Below are positions 1 through 7,065 of a stretch of 18,233 nucleotides of DNA, piece after piece. The stretch lies in NCBI GenBank assembly GCA_023388935.1, contig JAEWFG010000137.1, forward strand, positions 1-18,233, written 5' to 3'. Both the position numbers and the translations under genes were made by a program. Numbering within the stretch: the first letter of the stretch is position 1; each line of letters opens with the position of its first letter. The DNA is from Pseudomonadota bacterium (GTDB lineage Bacteria > Pseudomonadota > Alphaproteobacteria > Rhizobiales > Xanthobacteraceae). The notes under the pieces are model-generated. The model saw only the letters and a program-made list of their open reading frames with translations. It did not search any database and was not told the origin of the DNA.

Positions 1-104
1 CCCGGAATCCATCCCACTTCGAGGTTGCTGCCCAATGGATTCCGGGCTCGCGCTTCGCGCGCCCCGGAATGACGGCGAGAGTGTAGCGCTCCTCGCAATG
101 ACGG
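1..104. repeat. Composite palindromic repeat fragments downstream of the CMD-family gene
   Basis: Bases 1-12 and 35-46 are perfect reverse complements (12 base pairs, 22-base loop). Bases 39-46 can instead pair with 63-70 (ATTCCGGG with CCCGGAAT) around a GC-rich core. Bases 39-73 are identical, in inverted orientation, to bases 14783-14817. At 93-104 there is CTCGCAATGACG, the end of a different repeat family whose full copy lies at 1111-1190. The stretch therefore looks like a mosaic of two repeat families. It sits just downstream of the minus-strand gene ending at 108 and may act as its terminator, although no U-tract is present. Confidence 0.75.
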
Positions 105-107
105 TGG

Positions 108-674
108 TCAGCCCCGCGGAAACCGCGCCGCCTTCTCCTCCAGCGGCAGCTTCAGTCCGTTCGCCAGATATGACACGGTGCGATAGAAGCCGCACAGCAG
201 CATGATCTCCAGGATCTGGGCTTCGTCGTAGTGCGCCGACAGCGCCGCAAACTCTGCATCGTCGAGCGCCGCGCGATGATGCAGCGCGTCGACGGCGGCG
301 ATCAGCGTCTGCTCGGCCGGCGACCAGCAGGCTGACGTCGCATCGCCCAGCACGGTCGCATGCACCTCCTCCTCGCTGAGTTGCGCAGGCCCGGCGAAGA
401 TCGCGACGTGCACGCCCCACTCATATTCGCATCCGGTCAGCGCGCAGGTGCGGTCGATGACGATCTCGCGCTGGCGCAAAGAGAGCGGGCCGGGATCGAG
501 CAGGCCACCGGCGCGAAACTTGTCCCAGGCGCGGCTGTAGCCCGCCATCACCCGGAACAGCACCAGCGGCGGGGCGCCGCGCATGATGCGGTCGAACTGC
601 GCCTGGATCTCCGGGGGATAAGGCGGCTCGAGCGGCGTAATGCGCGGCATCGGGGATGACATGGCGGAAGACAT
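108..674 (-). CDS. Carboxymuconolactone decarboxylase (CMD)/AhpD-like family protein
   Basis: This 188-residue soluble protein belongs by motif to the CMD/AhpD-like fold, whose members include gamma-carboxymuconolactone decarboxylase and thiol-dependent peroxidase partners. The diagnostic motif GCEYEWGVH lies at residues 81-89, giving Cys82, Glu85 and His89 as likely active-site residues. The AhpD CXXC pair is absent; the other nearby cysteine is Cys77. The ATG at 674 is preceded by a strong GGAGG about 7 bases upstream. The gene is divergent from an HxlR-type regulator, and the 72 bases between them hold two palindromic operators, so it is probably the regulator's target. Such pairs are often linked to electrophile or aromatic-compound stress, but the substrate cannot be read from sequence and a true decarboxylase role is not implied. 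Confidence 0.88.
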   Translation of the reverse strand: MSSAMSSPMPRITPLEPPYPPEIQAQFDRIMRGAPPLVLFRVMAGYSRAWDKFRAGGLLDPGPLSLRQREIVIDRTCALTGCEYEWGVHVAIFAGPAQLSEEEVHATVLGDATSACWSPAEQTLIAAVDALHHRAALDDAEFAALSAHYDEAQILEIMLLCGFYRTVSYLANGLKLPLEEKAARFPRG

Positions 675-687
675 TGGCCGACCTCCT

Positions 688-728
688 TGCTACATTTATT
701 GTAGCACAACGCTACATTATCTGTAGCA
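688..728. promoter_or_regulatory. Tandem palindromic operators between the CMD gene and the HxlR regulator
   Basis: Two almost identical palindromes lie side by side. The first, 688-706, is TGCTACA, 5 bases, TGTAGCA (perfect 7-base arms). The second, 711-727, is GCTACA, 5 bases, TGTAGC (perfect 6-base arms; one further base extends the match to the first copy on the right). Their centres are 22 bases apart, about two helical turns, so two dimers could bind the same DNA face. HxlR-family regulators bind such dyads as dimers, so autoregulation and control of the divergent gene are inferred. No -35/-10 pair could be placed confidently. Confidence 0.8.
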
Positions 729-746
729 AGACGCAAGAGGGTGACG

Positions 747-1085
747 ATGGCCAAACAGGCAGCATCAGGAAGCCGGCCCGTACGCGGCTCACGCACCGGG
801 CGGCCGATCATGGCCCTGCTCGACCTGCTCGGCCGGCGCTGGTGCCTGCGGATCCTGTGGGAGTTGCGCGACGAGCCCCTCACCTCCCGCGCGCTGCGCA
901 CGGCCTGCGACGAGGCCTCGCCGACGGTGCTGCAGGCGCGGCTGAGCGAGCTGCGCGAGGCGGGGTTCGTCGAACTGGGCGAAGGCGGCGGTTACGGATT
1001 GACGCCGCTCGGGCGGGAATTGTGCGAGACATTCATGCCGCTGCACCGGTTTGCTGAGCGGTGGAGCAGCAAGAGCGGCGCCTAA
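747..1085 (+). CDS. HxlR-type winged-helix transcriptional regulator
   Basis: The 112-residue product is the usual length for the HxlR/MarR-like winged-helix family. The core runs from about residue 27: LDLLGRRWCLRILWEL, then a recognition-helix region (ASPTVLQARLSELREAGFVEL), a short wing and the GYGLTPLGREL segment typical of the family. I chose ATG 747 over the in-frame GTG at 741 because the ribosome-binding sequence AAGAGG ends at 740, leaving 6 bases to the ATG but none to the GTG. The typical N-terminal redox-active cysteine (as in YodB or HypR) is not obvious; the only cysteines are inside the fold (for example in RRWCLR). The gene is divergent from the CMD-family gene and separated from it by two palindromic operators, so it is probably an autoregulated local regulator. 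Confidence 0.9.
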   Translation: MAKQAASGSRPVRGSRTGRPIMALLDLLGRRWCLRILWELRDEPLTSRALRTACDEASPTVLQARLSELREAGFVELGEGGGYGLTPLGRELCETFMPLHRFAERWSSKSGA

Positions 1086-1110
1086 GTCTGGCGACGCCTT
1101 CCAACAAACC

Positions 1111-1190
1111 CGTCATTGCGAGCGAAGCGAAGCAATCCAGACCTTCACCGCGGAAAGATTCTGGATTGCTTCGCTTCGCTCGCAATGACG
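1111..1190. repeat. Perfect 30-base inverted repeat (genomic palindromic element)
   Basis: Bases 1111-1140 and 1161-1190 are perfect reverse complements over 30 bases, with a 20-base spacer. The arms start CGTCATTGCGAGCGAAGCGA and end near CAATCCAG. It lies between two convergent genes (the HxlR regulator ending at 1085 and nfeD ending at 1196), so the transcript would form a very stable hairpin on either strand. No U-tract follows. The terminal 12 bases recur at 93-104. This matches the style of dispersed REP-like palindromes in Bradyrhizobium genomes. Confidence 0.9.
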
Positions 1191-1195
1191 ATGGA

Positions 1196-1639
1196 CTACG
1201 CCACGGCGACCGTCAGATTGGCGCCATCCACCTGCACGACCTTCACCCGGGTCCCCGCCGGCGTGTCGGGGCCGGCGACGCGCCAGACCGTGTCGCCGAT
1301 GCGTACCGTGCCGCTGCCGTCGATGATCGGCTTCTCCAGTGTGAACTCGCGGCCCAAGAGCGCCTCGGCGCGCTTGTTGAGGAAGGGGCTGTCGCTTGCA
1401 TCGAGCTTCGGCCGAGCGAGCCGGCGCCATACCGGCACGGCCGCGGCGGCGAACACCGCAAACATCACGAGCTGTATCTGCCAGGACAGATGAACGGCGA
1501 ACGAGATCAGGCCAACGAGCAGCGCGGCGAGGCCGAGCCAGAACAGGAAGACGCCGGGCGCGATCGTCTCCAGCGCCATCAGGATGAAGCCGAAGATCAG
1601 CCAGTTCCAGGTGCCGAGCGATACGAACATGTCGGTCAT
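1196..1639 (-). CDS. nfeD: NfeD-family membrane protein
   Basis: The 147-residue protein has two to three hydrophobic segments within residues 13-70 and a soluble C-terminal domain (about 85-147) containing GREFTLEKPIIDGSGTVRIG and WRVAG, which fit the OB-fold domain of short NfeD proteins. It lacks the long serine-protease domain of NfeD1a, so it is the short type. The ATG at 1639 was chosen over longer in-frame extension because AAGAGG sits 7 to 8 bases upstream and the upstream residues are an arginine-rich artefact of GC-rich DNA. It starts 22 bases after the stop of the SPFH gene. NfeD and stomatin partners are classically encoded together and are thought to act in membrane protein quality control and membrane microdomains. 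Confidence 0.92.
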   Translation of the reverse strand: MTDMFVSLGTWNWLIFGFILMALETIAPGVFLFWLGLAALLVGLISFAVHLSWQIQLVMFAVFAAAAVPVWRRLARPKLDASDSPFLNKRAEALLGREFTLEKPIIDGSGTVRIGDTVWRVAGPDTPAGTRVKVVQVDGANLTVAVA

Positions 1640-1661
1640 GACACGACCTCTTGAGCTAACC

Positions 1662-2657
1662 CTACGGCGACGGCACGGACGGCGGCGTCGGTCCCGACGA
1701 CGGCACCGAGCCGCGACGGGCTGCGGCAACAGCGGACGCTGCGCTTTCGCCGAACGTAGCCTTTGCGATCTCGCCGATGCCGGCGAGCGACCCCAGAAGG
1801 CTCACCGCCTCCATCGGCAGCATGATGATCTTCTGGTTCGGCGCGTCCGCGAACTGGCCGAACGCCTTGATATATTTGTCTGCGATAAAATAGTTCAGCG
1901 AGGCGACGTCACCCTTGGCGATGGCATCCGACACCGCCAGTGTCGCCTTGGCCTCAGCTTCGGCCAGACGCTCGCGCGCCTCGGCGTCGCGGAAGGCGGC
2001 CTCGCGGCGGCCCTCGGCCTGGAGGATCTGGCCCTGTTTGGCGCCCTCGGCGCGCAGGATCTCGGACTGGCGCTGACCTTCTGCGGCGAGAATGTCGGCG
2101 CGCTTGACGCGCTCGGCCTTCATCTGCCGGCCCATCGCCTCGACGAGATCGGCCGGCGGCACGATGTCCTTGATCTCGATGCGGTTGACCTTGACGCCCC
2201 AGGGCGAGACCGCGGCGTCGACGACACGCAGCAGGCGCTCGTTGATCTCGTCGCGGTGCGACAGCACCTGGTCGAGATCCATCGAACCCATCACCGAGCG
2301 GATGTTGGTCATGGTCAAAACCGTGATCGCCTGGGTGAGGTTTGCGACCTCGTAGCTCGCTTTCGCCGCGTCGAACACCTGGAAGAAGGCAACGCCGTCC
2401 ACCGTCACGGTGGCATTGTCCTTGGTGATCACCTCCTGCTCGGGAATGTCGATCACCTGCTCCATCATGTTGATCTTGCGCCCGACGCGATCGAAATAGG
2501 GCACGATCAGGTTGAGCCCGGGGCGCAGCGTCTGGGTGTATTTGCCGAAGCGCTCGATGGTCCAGTCATAGCCCTGCGGCACCGTTTTCACGCCGGCGAG
2601 CAGCGTGACGATGACGAGCAAAACCAGAACAATCGCGAAAATGTCGAAACCGCTCAT
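1662..2657 (-). CDS. SPFH/stomatin (QmcA-like) membrane protein
   Basis: The 331-residue product begins with one hydrophobic anchor (about residues 4-22), followed by the SPFH/band-7 domain: VPQGYDWTIERFGKY, LRPGLNLIVPYFDRV, a DNATVTVDGVAFFQV strand and the SMDLDQVLSHRDEINERL helix. After it comes a long charged coiled-coil region rich in AEG repeats (AEGQRQSEIL, AEGAKQGQIL, AEGRREAAF), typical of stomatins and QmcA/YbbK. The tail is proline- and serine-rich. ATG 2657 was chosen because GGAGG lies about 5 bases upstream; the in-frame ATG at 2699 lacks this. It is first of a two-gene unit with nfeD. The family forms ring-like membrane scaffolds that associate with proteases; a specific partner here is not shown. 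Confidence 0.94.
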   Translation of the reverse strand: MSGFDIFAIVLVLLVIVTLLAGVKTVPQGYDWTIERFGKYTQTLRPGLNLIVPYFDRVGRKINMMEQVIDIPEQEVITKDNATVTVDGVAFFQVFDAAKASYEVANLTQAITVLTMTNIRSVMGSMDLDQVLSHRDEINERLLRVVDAAVSPWGVKVNRIEIKDIVPPADLVEAMGRQMKAERVKRADILAAEGQRQSEILRAEGAKQGQILQAEGRREAAFRDAEARERLAEAEAKATLAVSDAIAKGDVASLNYFIADKYIKAFGQFADAPNQKIIMLPMEAVSLLGSLAGIGEIAKATFGESAASAVAAARRGSVPSSGPTPPSVPSP

Positions 2658-2885
2658 ATTTCCTCCAAGGCGGGAAAAGGCCTTTCCCGGCGCTGTCATT
2701 GGTCGGGATCACGACCCCAGGGGTTCAGCGGTCGCGATTAACGTCGGCATCCCTGCGATTCAGCACAAGACGCCCGGAGAGGGAACGGTCACGATTATGT
2801 ATTTGCTGGATGGCTCTTGAAAGCGCGCGAGCGCAGACCTAGCGGCAAAGGTTAAGGTTTTGCGACCATCCGTCACAGGCAAACC

Positions 2886-3860
2886 CTACTCGATGACATC
2901 GTGCGCGATTGCGAGCAGGCTGGCCGGGATCGTGACACCGAGCGCCTTGGCCGCTTTCAGATTGACGGCGAGCTCGAACTTGGTGGGATTCTGGACCGGC
3001 AGGTCGGCAGCGCGCGCCCCCCGGAAGATACGATCGATGTAGGAGGCGGCGCGCCGCAGCTGCTCGGCACTATCCGTGCTGTAGGACATCAGCCCGCCCT
3101 CGTCGACGAAGCTGCGGCTCCAGAACACCGCCGGCAAGCGCCCCTGCGTGATCGCCGTCAAGAGCTCGGTGCGATGGACTGTCGTGAAGAAGTCCGGCAG
3201 CACGAGCAGGCCGCCATCCTTCGAGGCCAGTGCGGCGACCGAGGCGGCATCGTGCACCGGCGCGGCTTCGACCGACACACCAAGCGCGCGCCCCGCGTCT
3301 TCGATCGTGCGCAGCATGAGGGGAGCAAACGGGGCGGTGGCGGGATTGTAGACGACGAAGACCCGCCGCACGGGCGGCGAGACCTGCATCAGCATCTCCA
3401 GCCATTTCCCGGCCAGCGGACCGTCATAGTCAGTGAAGCCGGTCAGGTTGCCGCCGGGACGGGCAAGGTTCTCCACAAAACCCTGGCTGAGGGGATCGGT
3501 GACGATTGCGAACACGATAGGCGTCGTCGTGGTGCGGCGGCGTAGCTCCTCCACCGAGGGCGTGCCGACCGCAAACAGGACGTCCGGCTTCAACGCGATG
3601 ATCTCGTCGGCGAGCTGCGCCATCCGCGCCCGATCACCGTCGCCGCTGCGCCAGTCGATAATGAGATTGTCGCGCTCCTTCCAGCCGAGGGAAGCGAGCG
3701 CCTCGACCAGAATGCCGCTCCGTTCGTGACCGATCGCGTCATCTGCGGCCGTGACCGAGAGCACGCCGAGCCTCCGCGCTGCATTCGGCTGCTGCGCCAT
3801 GGCCGAGAGCGGCAAAGCGGTGATCGTCCCAAGAAACGCCAAAATCTCGCGGCGGTTCAT
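2886..3860 (-). CDS. Orphan ABC-type solute-binding protein (COG2984/PF04392-like)
   Basis: The 324-residue protein starts with NRREILAFLG followed by a hydrophobic stretch ending in AMA at about residue 22, so it is exported; the twin arginines make Tat export possible, though Sec also fits. The mature part resembles the COG2984 family related to TrpX: RRLGVLSV, a LGWKERDNLIIDWRSGDG segment, PDVLFAVGTPSVEELRR, IVFAIVTDPLSQGFVENLARPGGNLTGFT, and a C-terminal NLKAAKALGVTIP. Such paralogues are abundant in Bradyrhizobium, often without their own permease. None is present here: the gene follows hemH after only 10 bases and the next gene is unrelated. The ligand is unknown. Cotranscription with ferrochelatase invites an iron- or porphyrin-related guess, but that is speculation. 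Confidence 0.88.
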   Translation of the reverse strand: MNRREILAFLGTITALPLSAMAQQPNAARRLGVLSVTAADDAIGHERSGILVEALASLGWKERDNLIIDWRSGDGDRARMAQLADEIIALKPDVLFAVGTPSVEELRRRTTTTPIVFAIVTDPLSQGFVENLARPGGNLTGFTDYDGPLAGKWLEMLMQVSPPVRRVFVVYNPATAPFAPLMLRTIEDAGRALGVSVEAAPVHDAASVAALASKDGGLLVLPDFFTTVHRTELLTAITQGRLPAVFWSRSFVDEGGLMSYSTDSAEQLRRAASYIDRIFRGARAADLPVQNPTKFELAVNLKAAKALGVTIPASLLAIAHDVIE

Positions 3861-3870
3861 GGGCGCCCCA

Positions 3871-4908
3871 TCAGATCCAGCCCTGCAGTTCGCGCAGCAC
3901 CAGGGTACGGATCACGTCCATGCCGGGTTCGCTGTCGTTGAGGCAGGGGATCGCCGAAAACTGCTCGCCGCCATTGTGCCTGAAGATCTCGGCGTTCTCC
4001 TGCGCGATCTCCTCGAGCGTCTCCAGACAGTCGGCGGCAAAGCCCGGCGTCACCACCGCAATGCGGCGTACGCCTTCCTGGGCGAGACGCTCCATCGTCT
4101 TGTCGGTGTAGGGCTGCAGCCACTCGTCATTGCCGAAACGCGACTGGAAGGCCAGCAGCAGTTTTGTCTCGTCCATGCCGAGCCGGCGGCGCAGCGCTTC
4201 GGTGGTGGCGACGCAGTGCCCCAGATAAGGATCGCCCTTGTCGACATAGGATTTCGGCATGCCGTGGAAGGAGGCGACGATCAGCTCCGGCTTGAAGGGC
4301 AGCGCGGCCAGATGCGTCTCGATCGAGGTCGCGAGCGCCTCGATATAGGCCGCGTCGTCAAAATAAGGCGGGGTCACGCGCAGCGTCGGCTGCGCGCGCA
4401 GGCGGGCGAGCACGCGGAATACCTCGTCGCAGACGGTGGCCGAGGTCGAGGCCGAATATTGCGGATAGAGCGGAACGGCGAGGATACGGTCGCATCCTTT
4501 GGCGATCAGCGCGTCGATGCCCGACTTAATCGAGGGATTGCCGTAGCGCATCGCCCAGTCGACGACGACATGCGCGCGGTCCGACAGCGCGGAGGCGAGC
4601 TTGTCGCTCTGCGAGCGCGTGATCGTCTTCAGCGGCGATTCGTTCTTCTCGTTGTTCCAGATCTTCCGGTAGTCGAGCGCCTTGGTGCGGGGACGGCTGC
4701 GCAGGATGATCCCGTTCAGCACGAACTGCCAGACCAGGCCCTGGTCCTCGATGACGCGGGCGTCCGAGAGGAATTCCTTGAGATAGACCCGCACGCCCAG
4801 CGCGTCGGCCGTATCGGGCGTGCCGAGATTGACCAGGAGCACGCCGACCCGCGGTCGGCTGGACTGAGCGGTCGGCTTCGCGGTTTCGGAGGGGGCTACA
4901 GTCGTCAT
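3871..4908 (-). CDS. hemH: Ferrochelatase (protoheme/coproporphyrin ferrochelatase)
   Basis: The 345-residue protein inserts ferrous iron into the porphyrin ring at the end of heme synthesis. Family motifs are clear: VGVLLVNLGTP (21-31), DYRKIWNNEKNESPLKTIT (79-97), AVPLYPQYSASTS (144-156), SFHGMPKSYVDKGDPY (213-228) with catalytic His215, and the PGFAADCLETLEEI helix (288-301) carrying the conserved acidic residues. Length is normal for proteobacteria. No metal-cluster C-terminal extension of the mammalian type is seen. The ATG at 4908 has no convincing ribosome-binding sequence; the N-terminal 18 residues are low-complexity and a shorter start cannot be excluded. A TTGACA on the minus strand at 4945-4940 is a possible -35 element without a clear -10. 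The gene is divergent from the MAPEG gene. Confidence 0.97.
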   Translation of the reverse strand: MTTVAPSETAKPTAQSSRPRVGVLLVNLGTPDTADALGVRVYLKEFLSDARVIEDQGLVWQFVLNGIILRSRPRTKALDYRKIWNNEKNESPLKTITRSQSDKLASALSDRAHVVVDWAMRYGNPSIKSGIDALIAKGCDRILAVPLYPQYSASTSATVCDEVFRVLARLRAQPTLRVTPPYFDDAAYIEALATSIETHLAALPFKPELIVASFHGMPKSYVDKGDPYLGHCVATTEALRRRLGMDETKLLLAFQSRFGNDEWLQPYTDKTMERLAQEGVRRIAVVTPGFAADCLETLEEIAQENAEIFRHNGGEQFSAIPCLNDSEPGMDVIRTLVLRELQGWI

Positions 4909-4992
4909 GGTATCGTTGCGTCGCGCGTTGCTCCGAACTTGTCAAGACGAGGCCGGTTTCGCTAGGGTCGCGCCCAAGCGGGGGGAGGAAAG

Positions 4993-5391
4993 ATGACACT
5001 CGCGGAATGGTGCGTATTTGGAGCACTGCTGCTCTACCTTGCGACGATCGCCTCGATCAAATGGATCAGATTTCGCAAGTTCGACAATTCCCGGCCGCGC
5101 GACCCGGCCTTCTATGAAGACGGCATCGCGCAGCGTGCACTCGGCGCGCACCAGAACGGCATCGAGACCTTTCCGTTCTTCGCCTTCGCCGTGCTGCTCG
5201 CCGAATTCCGGGATTCGCCACAGCGCCTGATCGACGAGCTCGCCGTGCTGTTCCTGATCGTGCGGATCGCCTACGTGCTGACCTATCTCGGCAACCGCCC
5301 GACTCTGCGCTCGATCCTCTGGAGCATCGGCTTTGCGATCAATCTGGGGATCTTCTTCATGCCGGCGCTGAAGCGGTTTTTGCCGGTGTGA
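4993..5391 (+). CDS. MAPEG-family integral membrane protein
   Basis: The 132-residue product has about four hydrophobic helices (roughly 4-24, 58-76, 80-102 and 106-126). The motif QRALGAHQNGIETFPFFA (residues 49-66) is the conserved arginine-to-glutamate segment of the MAPEG family (membrane-associated proteins in eicosanoid and glutathione metabolism), and the RIAYVLTYLGNRPTLRS segment near residue 91 fits the third helix and loop. Bacterial members are often glutathione transferases or peroxidases of unknown substrate. The start is well supported by GGGGGAGG ending about 5 bases before the ATG. It is divergent from hemH and followed by a palindromic repeat. Confidence 0.92.
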   Translation: MTLAEWCVFGALLLYLATIASIKWIRFRKFDNSRPRDPAFYEDGIAQRALGAHQNGIETFPFFAFAVLLAEFRDSPQRLIDELAVLFLIVRIAYVLTYLGNRPTLRSILWSIGFAINLGIFFMPALKRFLPV

Positions 5392-5406
5392 GTTTTCCCG
5401 CCGCCG

Positions 5407-5541
5407 TGTCCCGGACGCGGTGCAGCGCTCTCGCGCTGCTCCGCAGAGCCGGGACCCAGAAGGCCACGCGCTCCGGTATACAGAAATGGGCCCCGGCTCT
5501 GCAGCGCATCGTCGAAGGGACGCTGCGCTGCGTCCGGGGCA
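5407..5541. repeat. Imperfect 135-base palindromic repeat element
   Basis: The ends are inverted: TGTCCCGGACGC (5407-5418) against GCGTCCGGGGCA (5530-5541), one mismatch. Inner arms at 5441-5458 and 5487-5504 match inversely at 16 of 18 positions, and 5422-5427 with 5434-5439 forms an extra 6-base hairpin. The overall form is a cloverleaf-like palindrome typical of dispersed elements in Bradyrhizobium and Rhodopseudomonas. It fills most of the gap between the MAPEG gene and the small secreted protein and differs in sequence from the other two repeat families in the window. No open reading frame within it is credible. The remaining bases up to 5682 hold nothing else I recognise. Confidence 0.8.
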
Positions 5542-5682
5542 GGAGAGTCGCCCCGATGGTCCCGCGCTTGATCCAGATCAATAGGCGACCGTTCAACGCC
5601 CACCAAAAGTGGCGTGCCCGCGCTCGTCAAACGCAGCGGCCGGAACGAGCAGACCGCTCGCACCTATCCCAGGGAGTCTCGG

Positions 5683-5940
5683 ATGACACGGCACATTATC
5701 TACGCGATCATCCTCATCGGCACCGGAGTGCTCCTCGCGCCATCGGCGAAAGCAGTGACGGCCGCGCGATGTGAGGATCAAACCGCAAATTGTATAGGCA
5801 CATGTGCCGACTTCACGGGTGGGGCCGGTGACTTTCGGGGACATCAGAACAGATGCATGCGCTCCTGCGACCGGCAGACGAACCGATGTCTGATACGTGC
5901 GCACGCCGCTGACGAGCGTTGGTACCGTGACCGCCAATAA
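5683..5940 (+). CDS. Small secreted six-cysteine protein of unknown function
   Basis: The 85-residue product has a signal peptide: charged start (MTRH), hydrophobic core 5-19 and an AKA cleavage-type site near residue 24. The mature part of about 61 residues carries six cysteines at 30, 37, 41, 58, 62 and 69. Their spacing (6, 3, 16, 3, 6 residues) is mirror-symmetric and includes a twin CX3C arrangement, as in disulfide-stapled helical hairpins. ATG 5683 was chosen because GGGAG lies 6 bases upstream and the signal peptide begins there; a longer in-frame start at 5614 would bury it. I do not recognise a named family. It is convergent with the NicO permease gene, whose stop is 10 bases away. 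Export to the oxidising periplasm is likely; function is unknown. Confidence 0.82.
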   Translation: MTRHIIYAIILIGTGVLLAPSAKAVTAARCEDQTANCIGTCADFTGGAGDFRGHQNRCMRSCDRQTNRCLIRAHAADERWYRDRQ

Positions 5941-5949
5941 AGGGCGTGC

Positions 5950-7065
5950 TCAGAAACACGTCGTCCGTTCGGCGGCGATGTAGCCGAACAACAGGCCCGC
6001 GCCGAACAGCAGCACGATGCCGGCGGCGGCGAATTCGATGCCGCGCATGAACAGGGCGCCGCCGCCGTCGCGCCCCGCGCTCAGGCGGGCCGCGATGTCC
6101 TTAGCGGAGACGGCGACGACCGCGATGGCCGCGACCGTGATGGCCGTGCCGAGCCCCATCAGGAAGGTCGCGGCGATGCCGGCCCAGAACAGGCCCTGGG
6201 CGAGCGCAAACACCAGTACCAGGATCGCGCCCGAGCAGGGGCGAATGCCGACGGTGAGGATCGCGGCGAATCCGCGCCGCCAGCCGCCGGGGCCGGCGAG
6301 CTCGCTCGGGGCGGGGCCGTGGGAATGACCGCAATGCTCGTCGTGGACGTGGTCGTGCCCGTGGTGGTGATGGGCGCGCGCGTGGTCGTGGCTGTGATCG
6401 TGGTCATGATGGTCATGGGCATCATGGTGATGGTGGCCGTGATCATGATCGTCATGCGGCACACCAGCGATTGCCGGCACCGGCTGGGCTGCCTGGAGCG
6501 CGCGAATGAAAGTGCGACCCTTGACCCAGACCAGGCGTAGACCGAACGCAGCGATCAGGGCGTAGCTCGCGATCTCGATCGCGCCTTCCGCCTTGCACAT
6601 GGTCTTGGCCGTCGCATTCAGCACCCAGGCCAAGATGCCGACGATCAGGATCGCCATCAGCGACTGCATCAGGGCCGAGGCGAACGACAGCGCGATGCCG
6701 CGCCGCGCGGTCTCGCGGTTGGCGACGAGATAGGAGGCGATCACCGCCTTGCCGTGGCCGGGGCCGGCGGCGTGGAAGATGCCATAGGCAAACGAGATGA
6801 AGAGCAGCGTCCACACCGCCGAGCCGTCGGACTTCGCGGCACGGATGGTCGCCGACATCTGGCGATAGAATTCCGACTGTTTTGCCAGCAGCCAGCCAAT
6901 GAGACCGCCGGCCTCGGGCTCGACCGGCCGTGCCGGTCGCGGGGCGCCGAACGGATTTTGCGCGAAGAGATCGTGGAGCGCGGCATCGGCCGCGACCACG
7001 ACCAGCAGAACGACGGCGCAGGCAAGCAGCCCGCGCGCGCCAGAAGAATGGAGACCACCGATCAA
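5950..7065 (-). CDS. NicO/RcnA-type nickel/cobalt permease with histidine-rich loop
   Basis: About 371 residues form a polytopic membrane protein. The family motif HAAGPGHGKAVIASYLVA lies near residue 98, and a second signature, GIRPCSGAILVLVFALAQG, in the C-terminal half. Between them, near residues 204-249, is a loop with more than 25 histidines and many aspartates, as in RcnA. The family exports or imports Ni2+/Co2+; paired with a DUF1007 protein it may instead be an uptake system. There is no ATG near the start: two in-frame TTG codons (7071 and 7065) are available, and GGTGGA about 6 bases before the second favours 7065. The start overlaps the DUF1007 stop region (7062-7064), so translation is probably coupled. 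A long N-terminal segment with a hydrophobic helix (about 14-30) precedes the core. Confidence 0.92.
   Translation of the reverse strand: MIGGLHSSGARGLLACAVVLLVVVAADAALHDLFAQNPFGAPRPARPVEPEAGGLIGWLLAKQSEFYRQMSATIRAAKSDGSAVWTLLFISFAYGIFHAAGPGHGKAVIASYLVANRETARRGIALSFASALMQSLMAILIVGILAWVLNATAKTMCKAEGAIEIASYALIAAFGLRLVWVKGRTFIRALQAAQPVPAIAGVPHDDHDHGHHHHDAHDHHDHDHSHDHARAHHHHGHDHVHDEHCGHSHGPAPSELAGPGGWRRGFAAILTVGIRPCSGAILVLVFALAQGLFWAGIAATFLMGLGTAITVAAIAVVAVSAKDIAARLSAGRDGGGALFMRGIEFAAAGIVLLFGAGLLFGYIAAERTTCF

Noticed and set aside
1584..2741. 385-codon plus-strand open frame opposite the SPFH gene
   Set aside because: Shadow frame; the minus strand has clear stomatin motifs and a strong ribosome-binding site.
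4917..4945. sigma-70 promoter for hemH
   Set aside because: TTGACA on the minus strand is good, but no acceptable -10 lies 16-18 bases downstream; not reported as a separate feature.
3751..4965. 404-codon plus-strand open frame opposite hemH
   Set aside because: Shadow of ferrochelatase, whose motifs and catalytic histidine are intact on the minus strand.
6320..6470. Short tandem repeats of CAT/CAC-like triplets as a repeat array
   Set aside because: These are histidine/aspartate codons of the NicO permease loop; the frame is open and the family normally has this loop. The same applies to 17335-17420 in the CobW gene.
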